64,000 nucleotides of DNA, taken from assembly GCA_024123955.1 (NCBI GenBank), contig CP099652.1, positions 4,836,001 to 4,900,000 on the forward strand, given 5' to 3'. The position numbers were made by a program, and so were the translations under genes. This DNA comes from Oxalobacteraceae bacterium OTU3CINTB1 (GTDB taxonomy: Bacteria > Pseudomonadota > Gammaproteobacteria > Burkholderiales > Burkholderiaceae_D). The notes below the pieces were generated by a model. It was not told where the DNA came from and ran no database searches. It saw only the letters and a program-made list of their open reading frames with translations. How positions within the stretch are numbered: the stretch's first letter is position 1; each line of letters begins with the position of its first letter. Of the stretch, positions 44,393 to 52,838 are shown piece after piece.

Positions 44393-44713
44393 ATGATCTA
44401 CGAAATTGCTTCGTTGCCGGTCAGAGGCGACGATATCGACGCCTTTACCAGCGCGTTTCGCGATGTAACCCATCTGCTGGCGCGCGCCAAGGGCTACCAA
44501 GGCCACGTGCTCACGCAAGGGGTCGAGGCGCGATCGCATTTCACGCTGATCGTGCGATGGCGGACCCTCGAGGACCATACGGAAGGGTTCGAACCAAGTG
44601 AAGACCACCAAGTCTTCATGGCGAGGCTGCAGGCGTATCTTGCGGCGGAACCGATCGTGTATCACGTGCACGCGGCTTTCCCAGGTGGACGGATGGACAT
44701 TTCCGCCGGATAA
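44393..44713 (+). CDS. antibiotic biosynthesis monooxygenase (ABM)-like protein
   Basis: A 106-residue dimeric alpha+beta barrel candidate: MIYEIASLPVRGDDIDAFTSAFRDVTHLLARAKGYQGHVL...SHFTLIVRWRTLEDHTEGFEPSEDHQVFMARLQAYLAAEP. This is the ABM/ferredoxin-like pattern of small quinone-modifying or stress proteins. GGAGGAAGTC ribosome site; 21 bases after the MDR gene. Followed by a strong hairpin that probably ends the unit. Confidence 0.75.
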   Translation: MIYEIASLPVRGDDIDAFTSAFRDVTHLLARAKGYQGHVLTQGVEARSHFTLIVRWRTLEDHTEGFEPSEDHQVFMARLQAYLAAEPIVYHVHAAFPGGRMDISAG

Positions 44714-44717
44714 GGCA

Positions 44718-44750
44718 ATTGGCTGGGGCGCCCTCTGCGCCCCAGCCAAT
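44718..44750 (+). terminator. strong hairpin ending the ArsR/MDR/ABM unit
   Basis: A perfect 14-bp stem (ATTGGCTGGGGCGC with GCGCCCCAGCCAAT) around the loop CCTCT, four bases after the last stop codon. It has no T run but is the strongest hairpin in the right half of the window. Confidence 0.65.
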
Positions 44751-44771
44751 CCGTCACAGATTACACCGCGC

Positions 44772-44817
44772 TTTACAAAACCTAATTGCCTTAGGCATAA
44801 TCCTAATATGATTAGGA
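44772..44817 (+). promoter_or_regulatory. promoter with paired TetR-type operators
   Basis: -35 TTTACA (44772-44777) and -10 CATAAT (44796-44801), 18 bases apart. Two palindromes flank the -10: CCTAATTGCCTTAGG (44781-44795) and TCCTAAT-ATG-ATTAGGA (44801-44817). Repressor binding here would block polymerase. The adjacent TetR-family gene is the likely source. Confidence 0.65.
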
Positions 44818-44827
44818 GACAGATGAA

Positions 44828-45415
44828 ATGCCTCGTATTGGCCTGACGCCGGAGCTGCTGACGAAAACCGCAGGGGAATTAGCGGATGAAATCGGCTTTT
44901 CGTCCATAACGCTCACCGAACTGGCACGTCGCTTCGACATGAAAGTGGCGAGCCTTTACTCGCACGTCAAAAATTCCGAGGATCTGAGAGCGCGTGTTGC
45001 GTTGCTGTCCCTGGGTAAACTTGCCAGTCGGGCTGAGCAAGCGGTCGCCGGCCGATCGGGCAAAGCTGCCCTGACCGCGATCGCCAACGTTCATCGCGCG
45101 TTCGCGCGGGAACATCCGGGCCTGTTCGAGGCAGCCCGCCACCGACTGCAGGGACCGTTAGCTGACGATAACGGCGGGCTCAGGATCTCCCGTCTCATGC
45201 GTGCTGTATTGCGCGGCTATGCCCTGGACGAGGTCGAGTGCACGCACGCCATTCGCCTGCTCGGTAGCGTTTTTCTCGGCTTTCCAATGCTGGAACTTGC
45301 CGGCAGTTTCGATCATAGCCAGCCAGCGATCGACACCTCGTGGGACCGAACCATCGAAGCCCTCGACGCCGTACTCAACGGTTGGAAACGCCATCCACTT
45401 GAAAGACATTCGTGA
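44828..45415 (+). CDS. TetR/AcrR-family regulator (WHG-domain type)
   Basis: 195 residues: HTH with LTELARRFDMKVASLYSHVKNSEDLRARVALL (about 29-60) and a C-terminal ligand domain of the TetR WHG kind (LFLGFPMLELAGSF-like segment). The start MPRIGLTPE follows the operator pair. Its TGA overlaps a GTG start of the SGNH hydrolase gene (GTGA), so the two are translated together and the regulator probably controls both. Confidence 0.87.
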   Translation: MPRIGLTPELLTKTAGELADEIGFSSITLTELARRFDMKVASLYSHVKNSEDLRARVALLSLGKLASRAEQAVAGRSGKAALTAIANVHRAFAREHPGLFEAARHRLQGPLADDNGGLRISRLMRAVLRGYALDEVECTHAIRLLGSVFLGFPMLELAGSFDHSQPAIDTSWDRTIEALDAVLNGWKRHPLERHS

Positions 45416-46608
45416 TCCCAGCGCCCCTCACCTTTAACACGCCACTATCGCCGGAATTCATCCACGGCGCGGTCGAGATCGAACGTACCGAGTCAGGCCA
45501 TCTGCCACATCGACTTCCTGCATGGGCACGCGCCCAGCATAGCGACGCGCAATTGACGATGGCCGAGTCGCAACCAGCGGGAGTTCGCCTGGCATTTCGG
45601 ACCGCGTCCACAACGTTGGAATTGCTGACCCTGCCTACCAAGCGGGTGTACCGAAACATGCCACCGAGAAAAGACGGGGTGTACGACTTGTTTACCGACG
45701 GCCGATTGACACATCAACTAAGCGCCACGGGAGGAAACGCGCTGCACATCGACATGGCGGCCGGTTCGGTCGCCCTCACGCCGGGTACGGTCCAGACGTT
45801 AAGATTTGATGGTCTCGCCGATGGCCGGAAAACAATCGAGATATGGCTGCCGCACGATGAGAAGACCGAGCTGGTAGCCTTGCGCTCCGACGCCGATGTC
45901 ACACCGGTCACCGCTCACGCCAGACGCCGGTGGGTTCACCACGGCAGTTCGATCAGCCAGGGTTCCAATGCGACGCATCCTTCGGGAACCTGGCCGGCAG
46001 TGGCCTCGACCAAGGCAGCGGTCGATCTGGTAAACCTCGGGTTCGGCGGAAACGGCCTGCTCGATCCTTTCACCGCCCGGACCATTCGCGATCTGCCGGC
46101 CGACCTCATAAGCATCAAGATCGGCATTAATCTGGTCAATACGGATATGATGCGTTTGCGCGCCTTTATTTCCTCTGTCCACGGATTTCTCGACACGGTG
46201 CGGGACGGCCACCCCAGCACACCCCTGGTTGTCGTGTCACCCACGTTCTGTCCCATACACGAGCATCGGCCGGGCCCCACCGTGTTCGACACGGCGGCTT
46301 TAGCCGAGGGACGAATGTTGTTCAGGGCCTCCGGTGCCGAAGGCGATATCGCCCAAGGCAAGTTGACCCTGGCCGTCATTCGCGAGCAGCTACAGGCGAT
46401 CGTCCGGCAGCGGGCAAAAATGGACGTCAATATTCATTACTTGGACGGCACTCAGCTCTACGGTGAAATGGACAACCAGCAGCATCCGCTACCTGACGCA
46501 CTGCACCCGGACACGCCCACGCACCGTCTGATAGGGGAACGCTTCGCCGACGCCGTCTTCGCACGGCAACCTTTGAGCGCGGTTTTAAGCGCCAGAGCGA
46601 CGAGATAA
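45412..46608 (+). CDS. SGNH/GDSL-family hydrolase
   Basis: A 398-residue two-domain esterase-like protein. An N-terminal beta-rich domain (about 1-165) precedes an SGNH catalytic domain: block I HHGSSISQGSN (Ser), block II GFGGNG (Gly), block III KIGINLVN (Asn), block V DALHPDTPTH (Asp/His). All catalytic positions are present. No signal peptide is seen, so it is likely cytoplasmic. The start is GTG within the tetR stop. Substrate unknown; carbohydrate-ester type is one option. Confidence 0.82.
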   Translation: MIPAPLTFNTPLSPEFIHGAVEIERTESGHLPHRLPAWARAQHSDAQLTMAESQPAGVRLAFRTASTTLELLTLPTKRVYRNMPPRKDGVYDLFTDGRLTHQLSATGGNALHIDMAAGSVALTPGTVQTLRFDGLADGRKTIEIWLPHDEKTELVALRSDADVTPVTAHARRRWVHHGSSISQGSNATHPSGTWPAVASTKAAVDLVNLGFGGNGLLDPFTARTIRDLPADLISIKIGINLVNTDMMRLRAFISSVHGFLDTVRDGHPSTPLVVVSPTFCPIHEHRPGPTVFDTAALAEGRMLFRASGAEGDIAQGKLTLAVIREQLQAIVRQRAKMDVNIHYLDGTQLYGEMDNQQHPLPDALHPDTPTHRLIGERFADAVFARQPLSAVLSARATR

Positions 46609-46751
46609 AGACCGTGTCCGCGCCGGGAACAAACCGGCGGCGATTGAGCAAATCAGCCAGCGATCCGAAAATGCCCGCGGATGTCGCCATCCCAGGAATC
46701 AGCAGATCCCGGCACATGGCTGTCCAGCGGGCAGCCCCACAAGCGCGCGCT

Positions 46752-47492
46752 TTACGCGATCGCGCCCCCGTCCGCCGTCAAGGTGGCGCCGGTGACGATG
46801 CTTGCCGCGGAACTGGCGAGGAAGACCACCGTATTGGCGATTTCACGGGGTTCGGCGTACCGTCCCAGCGAGGTCAAGCTGCGCTGGAAGTCGGCCGCCT
46901 CGCCGTGCGCCGGATTCGACTCCGTATTCACGGACCCAGGCTGGACAAGATTCACGGTAATACCGCTTGGGCCCAGTTCGCGCGAGAGCCCCCGGGTGAA
47001 GGACGTCAGCGCGGCCTTGGACATGGCGTACGCCGTTATACCTGGAAACGGGACCCGCTCTCCAAGGCCCGAGCCGATGGTGATGATGCGCCCCCCCGCC
47101 TTCAAATGCGGAATAACCGCTTTTGCGAATAACAGGGGTGCACGGACATTGGTATCCATCATCGACTGATATTCGTCGACGTTAATATCGGCGACCGGTC
47201 CGTAGAGGCCTTTGCCAGAATTGTTGACCAAAATATCGAGCCCACCGAGCGCGGCGACGGCGTCGCTTACCGCTCGCGCAATAGCCTCGGGATCACCACT
47301 GTCAGCCTGAATCGCCACCGCCCGGCGCCCCGTACCCTGTATGGATTTGATCACCGCCTCCGCCCTGTCGGACGAAGACTGATAGGTGAACACCACATCA
47401 GCTCCATTTTCAGCCAACGCCAACGCAATCGCGGCGCCGATCCCACGCGAGCCGCCGGTCACCAACGCCCGCTTCCCATCCAAATTTATCAT
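46752..47492 (-). CDS. SDR-family oxidoreductase (FabG-like)
   Basis: A 246-residue classical SDR: TGGSRGIG near residue 13, NNSG, the catalytic Ser in TIGSGLGERVPFPG, YAMSK, and the C-terminal TGATLTADGG. All core motifs are intact. Divergent from the signal-less solute-binding protein gene; a strong inverted repeat lies 37 bases upstream of its start. Substrate unknown. Confidence 0.87.
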   Translation of the reverse strand: MINLDGKRALVTGGSRGIGAAIALALAENGADVVFTYQSSSDRAEAVIKSIQGTGRRAVAIQADSGDPEAIARAVSDAVAALGGLDILVNNSGKGLYGPVADINVDEYQSMMDTNVRAPLLFAKAVIPHLKAGGRIITIGSGLGERVPFPGITAYAMSKAALTSFTRGLSRELGPSGITVNLVQPGSVNTESNPAHGEAADFQRSLTSLGRYAEPREIANTVVFLASSAASIVTGATLTADGGAIA

Positions 47493-47528
47493 GACGTTTC
47501 CTTTGAAAATAAGATTACAAGGGCGCGT

Positions 47529-47551
47529 GTCCTACCATCGAGAGGTAGGAC
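47529..47551. promoter_or_regulatory. inverted repeat upstream of the SDR gene
   Basis: GTCCTACC-ATCGAGA-GGTAGGAC, a perfect 8-7-8 inverted repeat, with outer GCGC bases extending it. The spacing and form (CCTACC/GGTAGG, related to CTACC...GGTAG dyads of TetR/HxlR sites) suggest an operator for the SDR promoter. It is part of a 317-base intergenic region that holds no gene. Confidence 0.55.
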
Positions 47552-47674
47552 GCGCGGCAAAATCGTAACATTCGAATTAGCGTGCAGCTAGTGGCATCCG
47601 CAGCACAAGAGACACGCAGAATATGGAACACCGATACAGGGCGCGCCAAGGCCACACAGCGCTCCCGTCGCCAG

Positions 47675-47773
47675 ACATAGCACGATCTGACTGTTAATCG
47701 CAGGAATAGACATTGATGACGTTTGACGAGATTGATATCGTCTCGTTTTTGGAAGCACGCACCGTGGCATGGA
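47675..47773 (+). repeat. duplicated upstream block, copy 1
   Basis: Starts ACATAGCACGATC. The first 45 bases match 52717-52761 with three differences; after 17 diverged bases the 14-base TTGATATCGTCTCG is again identical in the same spacing. Here it precedes the signal-less solute-binding protein gene. A promoter or regulator-binding region copied between two different genes is the simplest reading. Confidence 0.6.
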
Positions 47774-47809
47774 AGGTCAAGCCGCGCTTCGGTGCCATCA
47801 GGAGATCGT

Positions 47810-49012
47810 ATGCAAAAAAATTCCCGGCATAGTGACGCGAAGCCGCTGCGCATCGGCTACTGCCTTTCCTTGACAGGCCCAATCGCAGGCAACAGCAGAT
47901 CGGCGGCATTGGCGCACGACATTTGGCTGGAGGACATCAATCGACAAGGTGGCTTGCTGGGACGCCAGGTTGAGCTGATTTGCTACGATGATGAGGGGCA
48001 AGCGTCCAATGCGGCCGCGCTTTACGAACGGCTGATCGACTTGGACAAGGTGGATCTACTGATCGGCGGCTACGGCACCAACACCTTGCGTGCAGCGATG
48101 CCGCTCATTATCCAGAGACAGCGGTTCTTCATCGGTTTGATGGGCCTGGGCGCCAACGATGGCTTCGCGTATCCGAATTACTTCGCCATGGCCCCCACCG
48201 GCGAGGATCCCAACGCTGCGCTCACGGAAGGTTTCTTCGAACTGGCCACGCAACAGGCGCCGCGGCCTTTAACCGTGGCGATCGTTGCCGCAGATGCCGA
48301 ATTCGCTCATCATCCGGTCTCCGGCGCCAAGGCGAATGCCGACAAGTACGGGCTTGAGATCGTTCACGAAGCCAGGTATGCATTGGACACCAAGGACTTC
48401 AAGCCCATCATCGATGCGGTAGCGTCAAGCGGATGCGACCTGCTGTTTCTCTGTTCCTATCTAAACGATTCCATTGAGCTGGTAAGTACGATCCATGCTC
48501 ATGCTTTTCGTCCCAGCATGGTTGGCGGCGCGATGATCGGGCCGCAAAATACCGCTGTCAAAACCACGCTTGGACCGCTGCTCAATGGCTTCGTCAATTA
48601 CGAGTATTGGCAACCGGTGCAAGCTTTAATGTTTCCGGGCGTGAGCGAGTTTTTGCAAACCTACCAGGCTCGGGCAGCGGTACAAGATGTCGATCTGCTC
48701 GGCCACTACATGGCCCCGCTTGCCTACGCGCAGATGCAAGTGCTGGCGCAGGCAATAAAAGCGACTGGCAGCGTCGAGGATGTCGCGCTGGCTGAGCATA
48801 CCCGTAATGCGAACTTCGATACCGTGATGGGATCGATGCGTTTCGGCAGGAACGGTGAATGGGCACAACCGCGCGTACTGCAAGTGCAATTTCAAGGCAT
48901 CGAAGGCAACGAAGTTGCGCAATTTCGTGACGGCCTGCGCCAGATCGTACTGTCCCCAAACGAGTACCGTTCAGGCGAGCTGATTTATCCGTACGACGAC
49001 GCGCGACGATAA
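47810..49012 (+). CDS. Peripla_BP_6-type (branched-chain amino acid/amide) binding protein lacking a signal peptide
   Basis: 400 residues: PLRIGYCLSLTGPIAGNSRSAALAHDIWLEDINRQGGLLGRQVELICYDDEGQ is the start of LivJ/AmiC-type proteins, and the two-lobed fold continues to the end. The N-terminus (MQKNSRHSDAKPLRIG) is hydrophilic and has no signal; longer upstream frames do not create one. AGGAG precedes the ATG. No permease or ATPase is near. A cytoplasmic ligand sensor like AmiC is therefore possible, though no AmiR-like partner is seen. Confidence 0.8.
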   Translation: MQKNSRHSDAKPLRIGYCLSLTGPIAGNSRSAALAHDIWLEDINRQGGLLGRQVELICYDDEGQASNAAALYERLIDLDKVDLLIGGYGTNTLRAAMPLIIQRQRFFIGLMGLGANDGFAYPNYFAMAPTGEDPNAALTEGFFELATQQAPRPLTVAIVAADAEFAHHPVSGAKANADKYGLEIVHEARYALDTKDFKPIIDAVASSGCDLLFLCSYLNDSIELVSTIHAHAFRPSMVGGAMIGPQNTAVKTTLGPLLNGFVNYEYWQPVQALMFPGVSEFLQTYQARAAVQDVDLLGHYMAPLAYAQMQVLAQAIKATGSVEDVALAEHTRNANFDTVMGSMRFGRNGEWAQPRVLQVQFQGIEGNEVAQFRDGLRQIVLSPNEYRSGELIYPYDDARR

Positions 49013-49299
49013 GCCATATCCGACGCCGCGGCACAACGCCCGGGCAAAATTAACAGAGCGCCTGTTTTCGCTGTCTGTTCCGCTATTGCGACCGTCTGTC
49101 GCACGCCGCAGGCAGGCAGCGAAAATTTATTTTACAGTAGCGCCTTCGACAAACCACTCATGGACAACATCATCAGAAACACTGCATTCCTTTATACGCG
49201 CTATTAAACACGTCTGCCGCCTCCAATACCGACGTACTTCGTTTGACGAAAATCTCACCGACGTCGAACCACACACTGTTTTTCTTATTTAGGAATCGA

Positions 49300-51072
49300 A
49301 TGCCGCCCACCCCACCCTTCGCCAGAACCGCCATGCTCGGTCTGCTCACCGCAGTGCTGTCCTTGCCCGCCTTGGCCGCCGAGCCGGCATGGGTCACGAA
49401 AAGCAATACCAATTCCCAGGTCTTGCTGAACGTCCTCGCAAAATACTCGCCCGAGAGCGCCAGCAGTCTCGGCGTCGACGGTTACGACGAGCAGATCGTC
49501 GACCTTTCGCGCGACCAGTTCGACGCCTCGAACCGCGACCTGCGCGCAGCCATCACCGAGCTGCAACAACGCCTGGGCAGCGAGGGCGACAGCAGGGTCC
49601 GGCAAGACCTGCAGATCCTGATCGACAAGGCCCAGGACCAACTCAAGACGGATGCCCTGCAACGCAAGTATTTCATGCCCTACCAAGACCTGACCGGGAT
49701 GGTCTTCGGCGTCGTGCGCGCGATGCTCGACCCGCGCGTTCCGCCAGCCCGCCAGCAGACGCTGCTGGCGCGCCTGGACAAGTACGCGGGCCTGGCCAAG
49801 GGCTACCGGCCGGTGACGGAACTGGCGCAGGAGCGCTTGCAGGAACGCCTGAAAGCGGACCCAAAACTGCTGGGCCCCTACAAGGGCGAGGTCGAACAGG
49901 CGATCAATGACGCCCCGACCCTGCTCAACGGCATGCGCGAGCTGCTGGCGAAAAGCGCCTTATCGGGCTGGGAACCGCGCTTCGATGCGCTGGAAAAACA
50001 GCTGACGGCCTACAACGCGCGGGTGCAAGCGGAGATCCTGCCGCGCGCCCGGGTTGACCATCGCCTGCCGCCGGAAGTCTATGCCGACAAGCTGAAGAAT
50101 TACGGCGTCGACATCAGCCCGCAGGAACTGATCTCGAAGTCGCTCACCTCGTTCGCGGAAATCCGCAACCAGATGCAGATCACGGCCAACCTGCTGGCGA
50201 AAGAGCGTGGCTTCAAAAATGCCGACTACCGCGCCGTCATGCTCGAACTGAAAAAGCAGCAGATCCCGACCGAAAAGGTGATGCCGCTGTATGCCGAGCG
50301 CCTGGCCGCGCTGGAAAAGTCGGCACGTGAGCATGAGGTCGTCACCCTGCCAGAACGGCGCGCCGTGATCCGGCTAGCGACCATGGCCGAGAACGCGGCG
50401 CAGCCGGCGCCGCACATGAGCCCTCCCCGCCTGATTGGCAACACTGGCGAGTACGGCGAATTCGTGCTGACCACCGGCATGCCGCCCGACGCCACCGGCA
50501 AGCGACTCGTGTTCGACGACTTCACCCATCAAGCCGGAACCTGGTCGATTACGGCGCACGAAGCGCGTCCGGGACACGAGATGCAGTTCGCGAAGATGAT
50601 GGAGAACGGGGTATCGACGGCGCGCGCGGTGTTTGCCTTCAACAGCGTCAACGTCGAAGGCTGGGCGCTGTACGCCGAGGCGGAGATGCAGCCCTACGAG
50701 CCGCTCGACGGCCAGTTGTTCGCGCTGCAGGCGCGGGGCATGCGAGCGGCTCGCGCCTTCCTCGACCCGATGGTCAACCTGGGGGAGATCACGCCCGATG
50801 GTGTCAAGAACTTCCTGATGCGGGAGGTCGGCCTGTCCGAGGGCATGGCGACCCAGGAGGTGCAACGGTACACGTTCCGCTTGCCGGGCCAGGCCACATC
50901 CTACTTCTACGGCTACCAGCGCCTGATGGAGACACGCCAGGCGACCGAAGTGGCGATGGGCGACCGTTTCAATCGTCAGAAGTTCAACGACTTCGTGCTT
51001 GCCCAAGGGCTGGTGCCCCCGGCCCTGTTGCGCAAGGCTGTGATGGAGGAATTTGTGCGGCCGGCACCGTAA
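49300..51072 (+). CDS. DUF885 family protein (metallopeptidase-like)
   Basis: A 590-residue exported protein of the DUF885 family. Signal peptide MPPTPPFARTAMLGLLTAVLSLPALAAEPA. The metal-site region ITAHEARPGHEMQFAKM (H-E-A-x-P-G-H) and the later VEGWALYAEAEM are family hallmarks and resemble gluzincin peptidases. Length is typical (about 590-620). AGGAATCGA before the ATG supports this start over longer ones. The preceding 287 bases (49013-49299) hold no recognisable gene. Confidence 0.85.
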   Translation: MPPTPPFARTAMLGLLTAVLSLPALAAEPAWVTKSNTNSQVLLNVLAKYSPESASSLGVDGYDEQIVDLSRDQFDASNRDLRAAITELQQRLGSEGDSRVRQDLQILIDKAQDQLKTDALQRKYFMPYQDLTGMVFGVVRAMLDPRVPPARQQTLLARLDKYAGLAKGYRPVTELAQERLQERLKADPKLLGPYKGEVEQAINDAPTLLNGMRELLAKSALSGWEPRFDALEKQLTAYNARVQAEILPRARVDHRLPPEVYADKLKNYGVDISPQELISKSLTSFAEIRNQMQITANLLAKERGFKNADYRAVMLELKKQQIPTEKVMPLYAERLAALEKSAREHEVVTLPERRAVIRLATMAENAAQPAPHMSPPRLIGNTGEYGEFVLTTGMPPDATGKRLVFDDFTHQAGTWSITAHEARPGHEMQFAKMMENGVSTARAVFAFNSVNVEGWALYAEAEMQPYEPLDGQLFALQARGMRAARAFLDPMVNLGEITPDGVKNFLMREVGLSEGMATQEVQRYTFRLPGQATSYFYGYQRLMETRQATEVAMGDRFNRQKFNDFVLAQGLVPPALLRKAVMEEFVRPAP

Positions 51073-51125
51073 AAATCAGCTGCTGTGCGGCGCGCGCGCT
51101 GCGCGCCGCCGAAGACGGTTCAGGC

Positions 51126-51173
51126 GAGGGATACACCGACGCCGTCTTCGCGCGGCAACAATTGGCAATCTGA
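51126..51173 (+). pseudogene. remnant of an SGNH-hydrolase C-terminus
   Basis: The stretch reads GYTDAVFARQQLAI followed by TGA, matching the end of the SGNH hydrolase at 46548-46570 (22 of 23 bases identical over the core). No start or catalytic part is present. It may be a leftover of a duplicated hydrolase gene, or a short chance match. Confidence 0.35.
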
Positions 51174-51674
51174 TCACTGTACCAGGCGTGCGATCAACTC
51201 AACGTGTTCAGGCCAATGCTGTTCAAGAAAACTTTTATCGGCAATCTCGAAATCCTGGAATTCAAAGCCCGGCGCCACCGTGCATCCCACCAGGCCAAAG
51301 CCTTCATGGTCCTCGCATTCAGCGGCAAACCACTGCCCCGCAGGCACCAGTGCCTGAAAACTTGCGCCGTCATGCCGCAGAGGATTCCCCAGCCTGAGAA
51401 CCTTGAGACTTCCATCTGGTTCCAGAACATAGATCCGAATAGGCATACCCTCGTAAAAATGCCACATTTCGTCCGATGCGATGCGGTGCCAGGTTGACTT
51501 CTCCCTGCCTTGGAGCATGTAATAGATTGCGGTGGAGGCAGAATAGCTAGCGGAGTCCTTCCCGCTGGTCACGCGCGTTTGGCCGCGATAGGTCTCCTTG
51601 AAGTGGCCTCCTTCCGGATGGGGCTGGAGCGACAGCAGGGAGATCAAATCTTTTGTATTGTTCGCAGAAATCAT
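51174..51674 (-). CDS. DUF985 cupin protein
   Basis: A 166-residue single-domain cupin: LISLLSLQPHPEGGHFKETYR (the DUF985 mark HPEGG), STAIYYMLQGREKSTWHRIASDEMWHFYEG, and PAGQWFAAECEDHEGFGLVGCTVAPGFEFQDFEIADK. Metal-binding His residues of the cupin motifs are visible (WHRI, WHFYEG). The start MISANNTKD is preferred to a longer frame. Function unknown; possibly sugar epimerase-like. Confidence 0.82.
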   Translation of the reverse strand: MISANNTKDLISLLSLQPHPEGGHFKETYRGQTRVTSGKDSASYSASTAIYYMLQGREKSTWHRIASDEMWHFYEGMPIRIYVLEPDGSLKVLRLGNPLRHDGASFQALVPAGQWFAAECEDHEGFGLVGCTVAPGFEFQDFEIADKSFLEQHWPEHVELIARLVQ

Positions 51675-51758
51675 GGATGCTCGATAGGTCGACACGTAAT
51701 CGTTTGAGAAGAATAACACCCATCGCAAAACGCCACACGCGATCGCGCCCGGACCGGC

Positions 51759-52646
51759 CTATCGCTTGCGCTCGCGCCGCCAGACACCGGGGGTGATTCC
51801 AACGAGCTTACGGAATGTGCGCGCAAAATGCACGGTGTCCGAAAAACCAGTGGCGAGCGCCACTTCGCTGATGGACGCCTCGGAGTGCACCAGCGATATT
51901 TGCGCGCGTCGAATTCGAGCGTCAAGCTGCCATTGATACGGAGCCAATCCAGTCGACGCTTTAAACGCGCGGCTAAAATGCGCTTGAGATAAGTTAATCA
52001 AGCCGGCAAGAGTTGCCAACTCAACGCGCTGCGGGAGGTGGTTTTCCATGTAATCGACAACGCGCCGTAACTGCCATGGCGCCAGCATTCCCGTATAGGC
52101 TACAGGCGTGTTCTGCGTCACAAAAAGTTGCGAAGCTATGGCAACCGTGATCCCATCGCCGTACAGTTGCATGGAGGGGTCCGGATTTCCGATCGCTTGC
52201 GCCAGCAGTTCGACCAAGGCTGCAATGCGAGCATTAACGAACCGCAACTGCGGATTACCGCTCAGGCTGGGGTCGATCGGCATTGCCAAACGTTCGCTAA
52301 ACATCGCGAAGTCGAAAGCCAGCGTTGCATCAACAATATGCCGCGCATCCTTGGTATAGCCCCAGACTTCCATACCGGCTGGCGCGTAGAGTATGTGTCG
52401 CGGCGCATGCGCGATCGGACATGGGCTATTGGCGTGGAGCCGAGGCTCGCAAGCGCCGCCAACTTCCTCCAAAACCACACTCAACCGCGCACGATCCTCT
52501 TGCGGGAGTTTGTGGAGCACTTCGCCGTTGCAAGAATAGGCGGCGACACTGAGGTGTACGCCGTTCCATGCCCGCTGCGACATGTTCAGGCTGAGCACAT
52601 TTTCAGGTAACGGCGGCACTATGGAGGAATTACAAACACTGTTCAT
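51759..52646 (-). CDS. AraC-family transcriptional regulator
   Basis: 295 residues with the two C-terminal AraC helix-turn-helices: VELATLAGLINLSQAHFSRAFKASTGLAPYQWQLDARIRRAQ (about 205-247) and ASISEVALATGFSDTVHFARTFRKLVGITPGVWRRERKR. The N-terminal 185 residues are a variable ligand/dimer domain. It stands on its own; the 192 bases between it and the divergent LysR gene include the second copy of the duplicated block. Confidence 0.88.
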   Translation of the reverse strand: MNSVCNSSIVPPLPENVLSLNMSQRAWNGVHLSVAAYSCNGEVLHKLPQEDRARLSVVLEEVGGACEPRLHANSPCPIAHAPRHILYAPAGMEVWGYTKDARHIVDATLAFDFAMFSERLAMPIDPSLSGNPQLRFVNARIAALVELLAQAIGNPDPSMQLYGDGITVAIASQLFVTQNTPVAYTGMLAPWQLRRVVDYMENHLPQRVELATLAGLINLSQAHFSRAFKASTGLAPYQWQLDARIRRAQISLVHSEASISEVALATGFSDTVHFARTFRKLVGITPGVWRRERKR

Positions 52647-52716
52647 ACATGACGTAATTAAGAGACTTCAGAGGATTCTACGCTGACTCAACAAGCTGCG
52701 CCGGCAGCTGCCCCTA

Positions 52717-52811
52717 ACATAGCACGATCCGACTGTTAAGCGCAGGATTAGACATTGATGATATGTCCCGCGGTTGATATCGTCTCGCTCTTGCAAGCCG
52801 CACCGTAGTTA
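52717..52811 (+). repeat. duplicated upstream block, copy 2
   Basis: The counterpart of 47675-47773, located 28 bases before the LysR gene at 52839. It shares the first 45 bases (three differences) and TTGATATCGTCTCG, without insertions between. It is presumably the native promoter/operator of the LysR gene. Confidence 0.6.
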
Positions 52812-52838
52812 CATGACGATCAAAAGGGGGCCGTCGAA

